Assembly: GCA_003598175.1 (NCBI GenBank)
Contig: QZKN01000032.1
Span: 1 to 38,818 of the forward strand
Reading direction: 5' to 3'
Source of the DNA: Candidatus Omnitrophota bacterium
GTDB taxonomy: Bacteria > Hinthialibacterota > Hinthialibacteria > Hinthialibacterales > Hinthialibacteraceae
Length of the DNA: 38,818 nt
The number at the start of each line of letters is the position of its first letter. The first letter of the stretch is position 1. Of the stretch, positions 17,161 through 26,670 are shown in pieces. A program made the position numbers and the translations under genes. The notes beneath the pieces are model-generated. The model ran no database searches and was not told where the DNA came from. It saw nothing but the letters and a program-made list of their open reading frames with translations.

Positions 17161-19152
17161 ATGCCGCAAGGGCGGGGATTGTATACGGATGTACTGCCGT
17201 CCTTTTTTCGCGCGTTGGGGAATCTCCTATTCCGTTTTCCGGATGCGTTTTTTTCCTCTTTGTGTTATGAACTCGTCTCACTTTCCGGTCATGCGGTCAT
17301 TGGGATCCTTTTTCTGCGATTCTTTATTCGCTTGCCGCGTTTGTTGGAAATCGTTGCCGGAATTTTCACTGGAATCGGAATCACGACATTCATTCTTGAA
17401 GTTTGGGCGATCTTTTTTCTCCTGAATCCATTCACGGTTTGCTTGACATTCATAGGGATTGTCGTTTTTTTTCTTTTATTAAAAAGACGATATGGTTTTA
17501 CCGGAGATGGCCCCGATTTTGAAGTGGCCATTAGTGAAAATAGGTTTCAACGGGGTATCTATTATGCGGCATTCTTTTGCCTGGCGGTAATTACCGCTCT
17601 CAGTTTTTATCATGCCTTGTTTTTCCCCGTCGATTATTGGGATTCGCTGATTTATTACGTTCATTATGGAAAAATGACGTATCAGCAGGGCGGCTTTCCC
17701 ATTCTTGTCTGCCTGCAGGTCGGTTTGGGTTTGGGTGCGAACTACCCGCATCTTTTCCCATTGCATCAAGCGGTTACGGCGACGCTATTCGGCCAATGGT
17801 CGGATTTATACGGCCAGTTCTTATGCCCATTGGCCGGATTGGGAACGGTGATTGTTATTTATTATCTCGCTCTTCACCTTTTCCGTGATCGTTTGACGGC
17901 GATTTTGTCTGCGTTGGCGTTTCGTTCCGTCCCGTTCGTGACCTCGTATATAATCTGGGCATCCGATTATGCCCTGGTGATGATGTATACTGCATTGTTT
18001 CTGCTGTTTGCCGCATGGTTGTTGCGGGAGACAACCTTGAGAAGCGTGCAGCCTTTCCTTTGCATCGCCGCCGTGTTCCCACACATCAATTATCTCGGCT
18101 GGATCGTCTGGCCCTGCGTGGTTTTGGGAATCGTTTACGCAAGATCGACGTTGTTTCAAAAGAAAAGAAGTGGGATCACGATAGGAACATTGTTTTTCTG
18201 GTTCCTGTTAGGGCTGACGTGGTATATCCGGAATTGGCTGGTGACGGGAAATCCGGTGTATGCATTTTTCCCCACCATTTTTGGGGGAGAAAACATCAAT
18301 CTCGACGTGTTGAAATCCTGCGAGAACGAATGGCTGCTTCACGGCAACGGCGTGGCCAATTGGGGAGAGACGTTGTGGGAACGGATTGCCAACAGCCCTT
18401 CTTTTTTCCTCTTTCGAGTCTGGCAGTTTGCGCCCGTTTTCATGGGGATCATGGTTCCCGGTTTTTTGTTGTGGTGGAAAAGGGGCCATAAATTTTTTTA
18501 TCTCTCGGGTTTATTGATTCTTCTTTATTTGTTTTATGAATACGTAATTTCCGGATTTTATCTTTATCACATCATCGCAATCTTCCCGATTTTAAGCCTG
18601 TTCGCCGGGCGTTTTCTGGCGGTGATGCGGGGAACCTGTTTATTCAGTCCATTTGGCGTCCTGTTGGTTTGTATGGGAGTCCTTCCCGGCATTCTGTATT
18701 CGATCATCGGTCCCAAAACCGATAATCCTTCATTGCCATTTTTTGCTTTTCCGGGTTTGGAGCGGGAAACGTTTTACAAAATACGGTTTCCGGAGGCGGC
18801 GTCGGTGTGGTTTGTCATCAATCGTGATGTGGAGCACGGCGCGGGGATTTTGTCGCATGATAACCGCTATCACGTGTTTCGCGACGATATCCGCATCGTG
18901 CATTTGGACGATTGCGATATTACTCCTCTATATGGGAAACCTTATCCCGAAATCCATCACGATTTGCTTTCGCGGGGAATTCGCTACTATTTTTATATCG
19001 CAGATGAACTGACGCATCCCATCACACAACAGCTGGGGCATTGGAGTTATGTAAACGATCCGCGATTTTTTGAATTGATAGCCACGTCGCCCGCGAAAGG
19101 GAATCCGGCGGCGCAGGCAAAACTGTATCGGTTGATTGAATCCAATCCGTAA
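17161..19152 (+). CDS. polytopic GT-C-like glycosyltransferase membrane protein
   Basis: At least 663 residues with ten or more hydrophobic segments and a C-terminal soluble part of ~150 residues. After the first long loop comes F-P-V-D-Y-W-D-S-L-I-Y-Y, an acidic-loop motif like that of GT-C enzymes, which move sugars from polyprenyl carriers outside the membrane. The annotated ATG at 17161 is uncertain: the frame stays open upstream to 17053 and encodes another hydrophobic segment (codons 17101-17160, beginning R-I-V-G-I-A-V-L-I-W). No ATG, GTG or TTG exists there in frame. An ATT at 17077, ten bases after AAGGAG and overlapping the purC stop, or a CTG at 17131, are the only candidates. It ends five bases before the convergent efp gene. 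Confidence 0.75.
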   Translation: MPQGRGLYTDVLPSFFRALGNLLFRFPDAFFSSLCYELVSLSGHAVIGILFLRFFIRLPRLLEIVAGIFTGIGITTFILEVWAIFFLLNPFTVCLTFIGIVVFFLLLKRRYGFTGDGPDFEVAISENRFQRGIYYAAFFCLAVITALSFYHALFFPVDYWDSLIYYVHYGKMTYQQGGFPILVCLQVGLGLGANYPHLFPLHQAVTATLFGQWSDLYGQFLCPLAGLGTVIVIYYLALHLFRDRLTAILSALAFRSVPFVTSYIIWASDYALVMMYTALFLLFAAWLLRETTLRSVQPFLCIAAVFPHINYLGWIVWPCVVLGIVYARSTLFQKKRSGITIGTLFFWFLLGLTWYIRNWLVTGNPVYAFFPTIFGGENINLDVLKSCENEWLLHGNGVANWGETLWERIANSPSFFLFRVWQFAPVFMGIMVPGFLLWWKRGHKFFYLSGLLILLYLFYEYVISGFYLYHIIAIFPILSLFAGRFLAVMRGTCLFSPFGVLLVCMGVLPGILYSIIGPKTDNPSLPFFAFPGLERETFYKIRFPEAASVWFVINRDVEHGAGILSHDNRYHVFRDDIRIVHLDDCDITPLYGKPYPEIHHDLLSRGIRYYFYIADELTHPITQQLGHWSYVNDPRFFELIATSPAKGNPAAQAKLYRLIESNP

Positions 19153-19157
19153 ACGAA

Positions 19158-19721
19158 TCACACGCGGACGACGTAGGTTCCGTCGCGAGTATCCACTTTC
19201 ACCACATCCCCGATGCTGATAAATAGCGGCACTTGCACTACCACGCCGGTTTCGAGCGTCGCCGGCTTCGAACCGCCGGAAGCGGTATCGCCTTTTATGC
19301 CGGGTTCTGTTTCCGTTACCTCGAGTTCCATATGCGCGGGAATGTCCACATCGACCGGTTCACCGTTGAAAAAGAGCAAGGTGATGTCCGTGTTGTCTTT
19401 CAGCCAGACATCCTTCCCCAACAACGCATCGGGCGCCAGAGAAAACTGTTCATAGGTCGAATGATCCATGAAATGGAGTTGATCGTCGCGATACATGTAT
19501 TGAACCTGCTTTGGCTCCAAAACCGCGCATTCGCATTTGTCGTTGGATTTGATGGTTTTTTCGAGAACGCGACCCGATTTGATGTGTTTGACTTTAATGC
19601 GAATAAACGCCTGCCCTTTCCCCGGCGAGACGTGCTCATATTTTGTGCAGATATAGACTTCGCCATCAAATTCCAAATTCGTCCCGACGCGAACGTCGGT
19701 CGGCTTGATCGTAATTCCCAT
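19158..19721 (-). CDS. efp: elongation factor P
   Basis: A 187-residue translation factor that binds the ribosome between the P and E sites and relieves stalling at proline runs. The three-domain layout and length match EF-P. The tip loop of domain I reads S-P-G-K-G-Q-A-F with Lys35 at the modified position, so it belongs to the lysine class. No epmA/epmB-like or ymfI-like modification gene lies in this window. GAGGAG stands seven bases before the ATG. The gene is the last of the co-directional pyrG-lptC-lptA-efp group and converges on the membrane protein gene with only five bases between. Confidence 0.97.
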   Translation of the reverse strand: MGITIKPTDVRVGTNLEFDGEVYICTKYEHVSPGKGQAFIRIKVKHIKSGRVLEKTIKSNDKCECAVLEPKQVQYMYRDDQLHFMDHSTYEQFSLAPDALLGKDVWLKDNTDITLLFFNGEPVDVDIPAHMELEVTETEPGIKGDTASGGSKPATLETGVVVQVPLFISIGDVVKVDTRDGTYVVRV

Positions 19722-19743
19722 ACAATTTCTCCTCTGCAGACGA

Positions 19744-19812
19744 TCCCCCCTATAATCCCCCCGTCAACGGGGGGATAAATACTCCGCTCCTGTTGATGGG
19801 GAGGTTTGGGGA
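19744..19812. repeat. C/G-run inverted repeat, family C
   Basis: Arms ATCCCCCCG and CGGGGGGAT form a near-perfect stem around TCAA (19755-19776). A smaller C-rich/G-rich pair (CTCC...GGAG around TGTTGAT) follows. It lies between lptA-like and efp. A related element is at 32316-32390. Confidence 0.6.
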
Positions 19813-19953
19813 GAGCAAATTCCTGTCGTTTTTTTATACTACGGCGTAGGGCTCATTATGATTTCGAGAAGTCTAATAGGACGAGGACGGAACAACAAGT
19901 GTTGCAGGAATCCAATGGAGAATTTCCATAAAAATGACGTGTCGATCCAAGCC

Positions 19954-20559
19954 TCATCGCGGGGAACTCATTTTGCGTTTGGGAGGCGCTTGCGTTTTGG
20001 ATTTCTCCTGCTCGATTTGGGTGGATTTATTTTTATGCGTTTTGATGAACTTGACGTCGCCGTAATCGATTCCGAATACGATCGAGATTTCGAGCGCGGA
20101 GGATTTGATGCTCCCACCGCGATAAGAGAGCTGCGCCGGTTGTTTGTCGGTTCCTTTGAGATTCATTTCTTTTTTTACCGCATCATAATTAATGCTGACA
20201 GATCCTTCCAGGAAATCCCCACCCTGCTCGATTCGCGCATTCCCTTCCAGCAAAAAACTCCCGGTTCCCGAATAATACGTAATTTTCTTGCCATATCCGT
20301 GAGTTTCTTTCGTCCCGTCGACAATGACCACATGCGCTGTTGCATGGCCTTCCTGCGGGAATAAATAAAAGGTCGCTGTGCTCGATAACGGATTGTCCGC
20401 GGACCAATCCGTGTCCGGTCCGGTTTTCCACATTTTCCCGTCCGGCGTGGTAAACATGTTTCCTGTTTCCTGACTCCAGGCGGATAATCCGGCCATTGCC
20501 GTCAAACCGATCATGGCAAAAACCACCGTCTTCCTGACTGAAAAGGTTCGTTTTTTCAT
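19954..20559 (-). CDS. lptA: LptA/OstA-like periplasmic protein
   Basis: A 201-residue exported protein. The signal peptide runs from M-K-K-R-T through a hydrophobic core to about L-S-A-W-S-Q near residue 30. The middle has the repeated beta-strand pattern of OstA/LptA proteins: H-G-Y-G-K-K-I-T-Y-Y, then L-L-E-G-N-A-R-I-E-Q-G, then L-E-G-S-V-S-I-N-Y-D. In E. coli LptA bridges LptC and LptD in lipopolysaccharide transport. A charged, Lys/Gln-rich tail ends the protein. It follows the LptC-like gene by 134 bases, which hold the repeat at 20607-20671. No LptB gene follows; efp does. The LptA name is inferred from the fold pattern and position, not from strong identity. Confidence 0.75.
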   Translation of the reverse strand: MKKRTFSVRKTVVFAMIGLTAMAGLSAWSQETGNMFTTPDGKMWKTGPDTDWSADNPLSSTATFYLFPQEGHATAHVVIVDGTKETHGYGKKITYYSGTGSFLLEGNARIEQGGDFLEGSVSINYDAVKKEMNLKGTDKQPAQLSYRGGSIKSSALEISIVFGIDYGDVKFIKTHKNKSTQIEQEKSKTQAPPKRKMSSPR

Positions 20560-20606
20560 CGATATCTCTCGTTTTTATTATGTGAATGTCGCTTTAGGAT
20601 TCATCC

Positions 20607-20671
20607 CTGCGGGCAAGATGCCCGCGCTCCTCTTTCCCATTTTGGATGGAGCGCGGACGTCCCGTCCGCAG
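20607..20671. repeat. cloverleaf-like double hairpin, family H, between lptC and lptA
   Basis: A first hairpin GCGGGCA/TGCCCGC with loop AGA (20609-20625) and a second hairpin GCGGACG/CGTCCGC with loop TCC (20653-20669) flank a spacer whose ends GCGCTCC and GGAGCGC also pair. The outer ends CTGCGG and CCGCAG pair too. The layout of stem, loop and outer pairing copies that of the 50-bp elements but with different arm sequences. Confidence 0.7.
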
Positions 20672-20693
20672 GTTTATAGGTACACCGATTTCG

Positions 20694-21329
20694 CTATAAT
20701 GGTTTATTTTCCTTCATCGGGCTTATTTTTTCCATAAGAGGATCGTAAACCATGCCCTTCATTCGTGATTGAATCGCATTTGCCTTTTTTATCGTGCACG
20801 TATCCGGAAAATAAAACAGGCGTTTTTCATTGTCATAAAGCATGCGTTCCGAGTCAATGGACGTGTCGCCCTTTTTCAAAGAAGCGCCCTGACTCAATTC
20901 GAGAATACGAAATTCGGATGGCAACGCGGTTTCGGCCAAATGGGAGGAAACCACGCCGATCGAACCCGTGGCGGAGAACACGTCGTCTTCCTTTTTTCCG
21001 ATCCATTCCAGCCGTGGTTCGACCAGATAAAAATGTTTTTCTTTACTGTGAAACCGAGCATCCGGAGATTCAACGACCAGCAGGGAGTTATCTTCCTCGC
21101 GTTGCTCGAAGCGCATTTGTTTGAATTGAAAATCCGAAAACTGTTGTTCAACCACCGGAGAAGCAAACTCGCGAACCGGCGCATGTTCGATCCATAGCGA
21201 AACAAAAACCACCCATATCCAAAAAACAAACGGCCAGAACCGGGTAATCATAACCGTGGGATTTCCGATTTTGATTGCCTTCATTCGCCGGATGATCTGT
21301 GTTCGCCGTTCCCGTGATTGTTTCTTCAT
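20694..21329 (-). CDS. lptC: LptC-like membrane-anchored protein
   Basis: About 211 residues with a basic N-terminus, one membrane helix (M-I-T-R-F-W-P-F-V-F-W-I-W-V-V-F) and a periplasmic part rich in beta strands. It includes S-P-D-A-R-F-H-S-K-E-K-H-F-Y-L-V-E-P, the LptC/LptA-type strand pattern. In the Lpt pathway LptC takes lipopolysaccharide from the ABC transporter to LptA, and an LptA-like gene follows directly. The ATG at 21329 is taken as start. A TTG at 21344 would overlap the pyrG stop in a TTGA arrangement and could give translational coupling. Neither has a clear ribosome binding site. Assignment rests on topology, neighbour and motif style. Confidence 0.7.
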   Translation of the reverse strand: MKKQSRERRTQIIRRMKAIKIGNPTVMITRFWPFVFWIWVVFVSLWIEHAPVREFASPVVEQQFSDFQFKQMRFEQREEDNSLLVVESPDARFHSKEKHFYLVEPRLEWIGKKEDDVFSATGSIGVVSSHLAETALPSEFRILELSQGASLKKGDTSIDSERMLYDNEKRLFYFPDTCTIKKANAIQSRMKGMVYDPLMEKISPMKENKPL

Positions 21330-21340
21330 GCAACTGGAAA

Positions 21341-22984
21341 TCAATCCGTTTTGGTCATTTTGTTTATTTCGTCATTATACTTCAAAGCGGCTTTTATGAA
21401 GTCTCGAAAAAGCGGATGCGGATCTCGCGGCCTGGATTTCAATTCCGGATGGAACTGGCATCCGAGGAACCACGGGTGATCTTCCAACTCCACGATTTCA
21501 ACCAAACGTCCATCCGGCGACGTGCCGCTGACCGTCATGCCCGCCTGTTCCACCCGTTCACGATAATCATAATTGAATTCCCAGCGGTGACGATGGCGTT
21601 CGGAAATCTCGTCGGCGCCATAAGCCGCTCGCGCTTTCGTGCTTCGTTTCAAGACGCATGGATACGCGCCGAGACGCATCGTTCCGCCTTTATCGACGAT
21701 TTTTCGTTGTTCATCCATCAGGCTGATGATCGGATCGGCGGTATCCGGTTCGAATTCGGTGCTGGAAGCCTCTGTAATCCCCAAAACGCTTCGGGCAAAT
21801 TCCACAACGCTGCACTGCATTCCCAAACAGATGCCCAAAAAAGGGATCTTGTTTTCCCGCGCATAGGTAATCGCCTTGACCTTGCCTTGATATCCTCTTT
21901 TGCCGAATCCCCACGGCACCAAAATTCCATCCATGCCTTTCAGCAGCGTATCCGCGCCTTTTTTCTCGATTTCTTCCGCGTGCACGCGGCAGGTTTCGAC
22001 CTTGGTTTTGTTGTGAATCCCGCCGTGAATCAATGCGTCATAGATCGAACGATAGGCATCCTGCAATTTGATATATTTTCCGACGACGGCAATCCGGATC
22101 GGCCCTTTTTTGGGTGAAGAGATGGAAGAAACGATTTTTTTCCATTCCTTCATATCCGGCTCGCCGTTTTTAATCCCAAAATGCTGAACCACCAGATCGT
22201 CCAATCCCTCTTCGCGATACGCCAATGGAATTTCATAAATGGTGGTGGAAATATCGCGGGCGCTGACCACATTCTGGGGAGAAATGTTACAAAACAGCGC
22301 GATTTTTTCCTTCATTTCCCGATTGAGGGGGACGGGAGTGCGGCAGAGGAGAACACTGGGTTGAATCCCGATCTCCCGCAATTTATTCACGCTGTGCTGG
22401 GTGGGTTTGGTTTTCAATTCCCCCGCGACGGATAGATTGGGAATCAATGTCAAATGACCGAAAAGGACTTTCGCAGGGCCGAATTCCCAACCGATTTGCC
22501 GAATCGCTTCCAAAAACGGATACCCTTCGATGTCGCCGACGGTTCCTCCGATTTCGCAGATTTGGAAATCGGGTTGGAATTCTTCCGCCAATTCAAAAAT
22601 GCGATGTTTGATTTCGTCGGTGATGTGGGGCACCAATTGAACCGTTTTGCCGAGGTATCCACCTTTCCGTTCGCGCTTGATCACGGCATCGTAAATCTGT
22701 CCTGTCGATACGCTGCTTTTCCTCGTGATTACGGCGGACGTGAACCGTTCGTAATACCCCAAATCCAGATCCGTCTCCGCGCCGTCGTCGGTCACGTAGA
22801 CTTCACCATGCTGATAAGGGCTCATGGTACCCGGATCGACGTTGATGTACGGGTCCAGTTTTTGTAATGCGATTTTATATCCTCGCGCCTCCAGGAGGCA
22901 GCCGATCGAGGCGCAGGCGACGCCTTTTCCGAGTGATGAACACACTCCGCCGGTAATGAAAATAAATCGGGTTGGTACATTCAC
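21341..22984 (-). CDS. pyrG: CTP synthase
   Basis: A 547-residue enzyme making CTP from UTP, ATP and glutamine. The synthetase half begins with [15 protein letters not shown] and includes [13 protein letters not shown]. The glutaminase half has nucleophile Cys in G-I-C-L-G-M-Q-C and the His/Glu pair in C-Q-F-H-P-E-L. The length is normal. The start is GTG at 22984, since no in-frame ATG is near. A GAGAGA stretch lies about 12 bases upstream. It is first in the minus-strand group followed by LptC-like, LptA-like and efp. Linkage of pyrG to lipopolysaccharide genes is common because CTP is used to activate Kdo. Confidence 0.97.
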   Translation of the reverse strand: MNVPTRFIFITGGVCSSLGKGVACASIGCLLEARGYKIALQKLDPYINVDPGTMSPYQHGEVYVTDDGAETDLDLGYYERFTSAVITRKSSVSTGQIYDAVIKRERKGGYLGKTVQLVPHITDEIKHRIFELAEEFQPDFQICEIGGTVGDIEGYPFLEAIRQIGWEFGPAKVLFGHLTLIPNLSVAGELKTKPTQHSVNKLREIGIQPSVLLCRTPVPLNREMKEKIALFCNISPQNVVSARDISTTIYEIPLAYREEGLDDLVVQHFGIKNGEPDMKEWKKIVSSISSPKKGPIRIAVVGKYIKLQDAYRSIYDALIHGGIHNKTKVETCRVHAEEIEKKGADTLLKGMDGILVPWGFGKRGYQGKVKAITYARENKIPFLGICLGMQCSVVEFARSVLGITEASSTEFEPDTADPIISLMDEQRKIVDKGGTMRLGAYPCVLKRSTKARAAYGADEISERHRHRWEFNYDYRERVEQAGMTVSGTSPDGRLVEIVELEDHPWFLGCQFHPELKSRPRDPHPLFRDFIKAALKYNDEINKMTKTD

Positions 22985-23049
22985 GATCTGTTTCTCTCAG
23001 CCCGCATAGGGGGCTTTCATTGAATTCATTCAATTGGACCGAAAGACGG

Positions 23050-23068
23050 AATGACATGATCTGTCATT
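23050..23068. promoter_or_regulatory. candidate operator upstream of pyrG
   Basis: A perfect inverted repeat with 7-bp arms AATGACA/TGTCATT around five bases, 66 bases before the pyrG start. Its size and symmetry fit a dimeric repressor site, but no regulator is known. Confidence 0.3.
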
Positions 23069-23329
23069 GTAAATCCCGTCAGCGGATTCCCGTTCCCAAC
23101 ACACTTACAAACTTAAATAAATCAGCAGCTTATGACTTATTTTTCATCTGCTTGATCAGTAAGAAGTAAAATTTTCAGGTTTTGTGACGCCGTCAACATG
23201 CGGGTCATTTCAGAGTATGAGGGAGTCGTTTTTCTGTCAAGGCAACCCTTCCCAAATCGTAGAAAAGAAATGATTTTGAAATAAAAGGTTACACATGTTC
23301 TTCCGATTCGGAATTTCAATGTTTTCAAT

Positions 23330-23358
23330 GTGACAGTCCGAAGTAGAATCGGTATAAT
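23330..23358 (+). promoter_or_regulatory. sigma-70-type promoter of the subtilase gene
   Basis: GTGACA at 23330-23335 (five of six to TTGACA) and a perfect TATAAT at 23353-23358 are separated by exactly 17 bases. Transcription would begin near 23365, leaving a leader of about 34 bases that contains the GGTGG ribosome binding site. Confidence 0.75.
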
Positions 23359-23398
23359 GATGGAATCGATCGGTTTGAAACAAGGATGGTGGATTTGA

Positions 23399-26300
23399 AT
23401 GGTTTTCATGAAAAAAATATTTCACGTCGTATGTTTGATTGTCATGTTTTCTTCGTTCGGATGGGTGAAAACCGATCCCATGGTGAAAACAAAATACGTT
23501 GTCATGTTGGATTCCCCGCCGGTTTTAATGCAATGGCAGAAAGAAAATGGCAAATATCTTTTTATAAACAAGCAGAATCAGGAAAAACTGAGTAAATTCA
23601 TTCCTTACGAAAAGAAAATCCGCGATAAACAAAGCGATCTGATAAAGAGCATTCGCCAAATCGATAAAAATGTGCGAATCGGCCGGCAATTTATACATCT
23701 CATCAATGCGCTGACGCTGGAAATCGATTCTAACCAAATCGGCGCGATTCGAAATTTGCCGGGCGTCGAATCGGCGGCGTTGGTGCGGAAATGCAGGCCG
23801 TTGCTGACATCCAGCCACTCGCTTATGAATTTGTCGAATGGATGGGAGTACGTCGGCGGGAACAGCCAGGCCGGTAAAGGGATTTTCATCGCCATCGTCG
23901 ACACGGGAATCGACATCACTCATCCCTCGTTCAACGATTCGGGGTACGAACTTCCTCCGGGTTTTCCCAAAGGCGATTTCCATCACACGAATAAAAAAGT
24001 TATCGCTGCGCGCGTGTTTCCACCATCCGAAGGCGATCCGGGTGACGTCACTCCTTTTGATCGTGATGGGCATGGAACCGCGGTCGCGTCGGCGGCGGGA
24101 TCGGAATTCGTCCTTTCGCCGCTGGGCTTTCTTTCCGGTGTGGCGCCGAAGGCGTACCTTGGAAATTACAAAATTTTTACCAGCGGCGAGGCGGAATTGG
24201 ATCAAGTCGTCGCGGCGGTCGAGCAGGCGGTTCTCGACGGCGCGGACGTGCTCAATTTCAGTTTCGGCGCTGACATTTTTGCCGATCCGCAACATGATCC
24301 GGCGGCGCGCGCCATTCAGAACGCCATCGATCTGGGGATCATGGTGGTTACCGGGTCGGGAAACGCGGGGCGAGCGTTCAGCGTTGGTTTTCCGGGACAG
24401 ATCGACGATGCCGTCACGGTCGGCGCGGTGTCCAATTCCCACGTTTCGAATGGCTGGTCGAGAAATGACGAACTGCTTGTGTCCATCATTGTGGATGGCA
24501 TCTCCTTTGCCGACGATATACCGGCCTTGCTGAGCGCGGGCGGAGGACCGTTTACGCAACCGTTGATCGGCAGATTTCCTGTGCAGGACGCTGATTTGTT
24601 CGATGGAGGAGGGTATGGGGGGAGCGCGGATGGCCTTTTATGTGATTGGTTGAATGGATCGGACATATTCCACGGTTGGACGCTGGTTCAGCTGGGTGGA
24701 TGCAATGCCGAGGATCAAATCAATCACGCCATGCGGGCCGGTTCCCGTGGAGTTCTCTTTTATCCTATTTCGGGAAACGCCTCCGCAACGTCTTCCGCGC
24801 AAGAAACTTCGATTCCAAGTCTGGTGATTGATCGCACGTATGGATTGCTGATCAAAGAGGCGATCCGGAACCACGAAACCGTCCAAATTGAACTCTATGG
24901 AAAACCGATTTCCGATCGTTCGACTGTCCCGAATCATTTATCCAATTTCAGTTCCATCGGACCGAGTGTGGATTATGGGCTCAAGCCGGATGTAGTCGCC
25001 GTTGGCGCCGGTTCGTACGGCGCGACGCAAAATGATTATCTTCGTGGAGCGTGGTTTCAGGCGTCCGGATTCCATTGGTTTCAGGGAACCAGTTTTTCCG
25101 CGCCGCGTGGGGCGGGTTTGGCGGCGTTGATGAGGCAGTTGCATCCGGATTGGCCCGCGGCGTGGATCAAATCCGCCATCGTTTTGGGCGCAAAACGAAC
25201 GGTGACGTTATCGAATACGGAAATTGCCGCTGTTTTGCAAAGAGGCGCGGGGCGAATCGACGCCGAATCGGCGATGCGGGTGGATACGCTCGTGATTCCG
25301 CCGATGGTCGGATTCGGCGGACGCATGGTGTTGGACGACAAGCCGGAAACTCGTCGTTTCACAGTTGTCAATCTCACCAGCCAACCCTGCGATTATACTC
25401 TCGTGAGGGCAGACAATTTTGATATCCCACAAGTAGAACTTTCACACAACCGGTTTTCGCTTGATTCCGACCAACGAATTGTCTTCGATGTGAATCTTCC
25501 TGTCGATTCTTCGCTTGCCGGCGGCGACTTTGAAGGCGATTTGATCCTGACCAACGAAACGACGAATGCGAATTACTCCATTCCCGTTTGGGGACGTATT
25601 TTCAATATCGAGGAACCTGTCGGTGATGTGATTCTGGTCGATGACGATGGAGGCCGCGTCTTTGAGCAGTATTATCAGGCGCGATTGGATGAAATCGGCG
25701 TGACCTATATGACGTGGGACGTGAAATCACGAAAACAATTTCCGACGTTGGATTATCTGTTGCGATTCAAGACGGTCATTTGGTTTCTTTCCGAAACCAG
25801 CCTCAATTCCATCACGGACGAAAGCTCACGCGAGTATGCCGACGCCTATAATCCACGTCATTTGTTCGAGATGGCGTTGATGAAGTATCTCACGCGAGGC
25901 GGTTCGTTGATTCTATCCGGCCAGGATTATTTTGACGACATGGAAACTTCGGCGTTTTCACAAGATGTCTTGCGGGTGGAAATGGCGCAGCGGGATCAAA
26001 CCGCTTTGCTGGTTCACGGCGTGGATCAAAGCCCGGTCGGCGGCGGCTTCGGCACGTTTTCTCTCGATTTTCCGGAAGGGTATGACAATTTGCCCGACGA
26101 CATTCGTCCTCTCGACGATGCTGTTGTCCAGGCCGCGTATTATGTGGATGAAGATATGAATCGAACGGTGGGGGTCACGATCGATGCGTGCTCCTACCGC
26201 GCGGTGTTTTTCGCTTTCCCTTTGGAAGTTCTTCCCCCGATCGCAGGCGCTAAAATCCTGCGAAAAAGTATGAAATGGCTGCAAGAGAAAGAAGTGGTTC

Positions 26301-26620
26301 TTTCCTCCTCTCCCAAAATCACAAAAGTTGCGCCGACAATCATCAACATCCACGATGAGGATGGTCCGTATTCGATAACAATTGAGGGGGAAGGTTTTGT
26401 GTTGCCGACCGGTTACCGGGCGTATCTGGACTTTTTCCCTATCCATCCGATTACACGGGAAACCTGCAACACCTTGACGGGAACGGTCCCGGCTGGTATA
26501 TCTGCCGGGGTATATAACCTTCGCGTGGTGACGGGTGACGGTGTACAACTGTGGTTCGATCATGCGTTAACGGTAGTGAATGATCCTTCAACGAACATCC
26601 CCCGATGGAACCGCTACTGA
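23399..26620 (+). CDS. secreted S8 (subtilisin-like) serine peptidase with PA insert and C-terminal IPT domain
   Basis: A 1073-residue exported protease. Residues 1-25 are a signal peptide. Residues 30-135 resemble an inhibitor I9 propeptide. The catalytic triad is Asp168 (A-I-V-D-T-G), His225 (D-G-H-G-T) and Ser565 (G-T-S-F-S-A-P), with oxyanion Asn322. A protease-associated (PA) type insert sits at about 365-500. After ~620 come a beta-sandwich domain, a ~220-residue domain beginning V-I-L-V-D-D-D-G-G (about 740-960) that looks like a GATase/flavodoxin-like fold, and a final IPT/TIG-like beta domain. GGTGG lies six bases before the ATG. It has its own strong promoter and is probably transcribed alone. 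All catalytic residues are present, so it should be active outside the cell. Confidence 0.9.
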   Translation: MVFMKKIFHVVCLIVMFSSFGWVKTDPMVKTKYVVMLDSPPVLMQWQKENGKYLFINKQNQEKLSKFIPYEKKIRDKQSDLIKSIRQIDKNVRIGRQFIHLINALTLEIDSNQIGAIRNLPGVESAALVRKCRPLLTSSHSLMNLSNGWEYVGGNSQAGKGIFIAIVDTGIDITHPSFNDSGYELPPGFPKGDFHHTNKKVIAARVFPPSEGDPGDVTPFDRDGHGTAVASAAGSEFVLSPLGFLSGVAPKAYLGNYKIFTSGEAELDQVVAAVEQAVLDGADVLNFSFGADIFADPQHDPAARAIQNAIDLGIMVVTGSGNAGRAFSVGFPGQIDDAVTVGAVSNSHVSNGWSRNDELLVSIIVDGISFADDIPALLSAGGGPFTQPLIGRFPVQDADLFDGGGYGGSADGLLCDWLNGSDIFHGWTLVQLGGCNAEDQINHAMRAGSRGVLFYPISGNASATSSAQETSIPSLVIDRTYGLLIKEAIRNHETVQIELYGKPISDRSTVPNHLSNFSSIGPSVDYGLKPDVVAVGAGSYGATQNDYLRGAWFQASGFHWFQGTSFSAPRGAGLAALMRQLHPDWPAAWIKSAIVLGAKRTVTLSNTEIAAVLQRGAGRIDAESAMRVDTLVIPPMVGFGGRMVLDDKPETRRFTVVNLTSQPCDYTLVRADNFDIPQVELSHNRFSLDSDQRIVFDVNLPVDSSLAGGDFEGDLILTNETTNANYSIPVWGRIFNIEEPVGDVILVDDDGGRVFEQYYQARLDEIGVTYMTWDVKSRKQFPTLDYLLRFKTVIWFLSETSLNSITDESSREYADAYNPRHLFEMALMKYLTRGGSLILSGQDYFDDMETSAFSQDVLRVEMAQRDQTALLVHGVDQSPVGGGFGTFSLDFPEGYDNLPDDIRPLDDAVVQAAYYVDEDMNRTVGVTIDACSYRAVFFAFPLEVLPPIAGAKILRKSMKWLQEKEVVLSSSPKITKVAPTIINIHDEDGPYSITIEGEGFVLPTGYRAYLDFFPIHPITRETCNTLTGTVPAGISAGVYNLRVVTGDGVQLWFDHALTVVNDPSTNIPRWNRY

Positions 26621-26670
26621 TTTCAATCGAAATCCGACCAGCGAAGGATGCAATCCCTCAAAAAAACAGA

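Larger units (their letters stand above)
22985..23398. other. 414-base divergent intergenic region between pyrG and the subtilase gene
   Basis: It should hold both promoters. The plus-strand promoter is clear (23330-23358). On the pyrG side there are two inverted repeats, ATTGAA/TTCAAT at 23019-23034 and AATGACA/TGTCATT at 23050-23068. No gene is supported. Confidence 0.5.
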
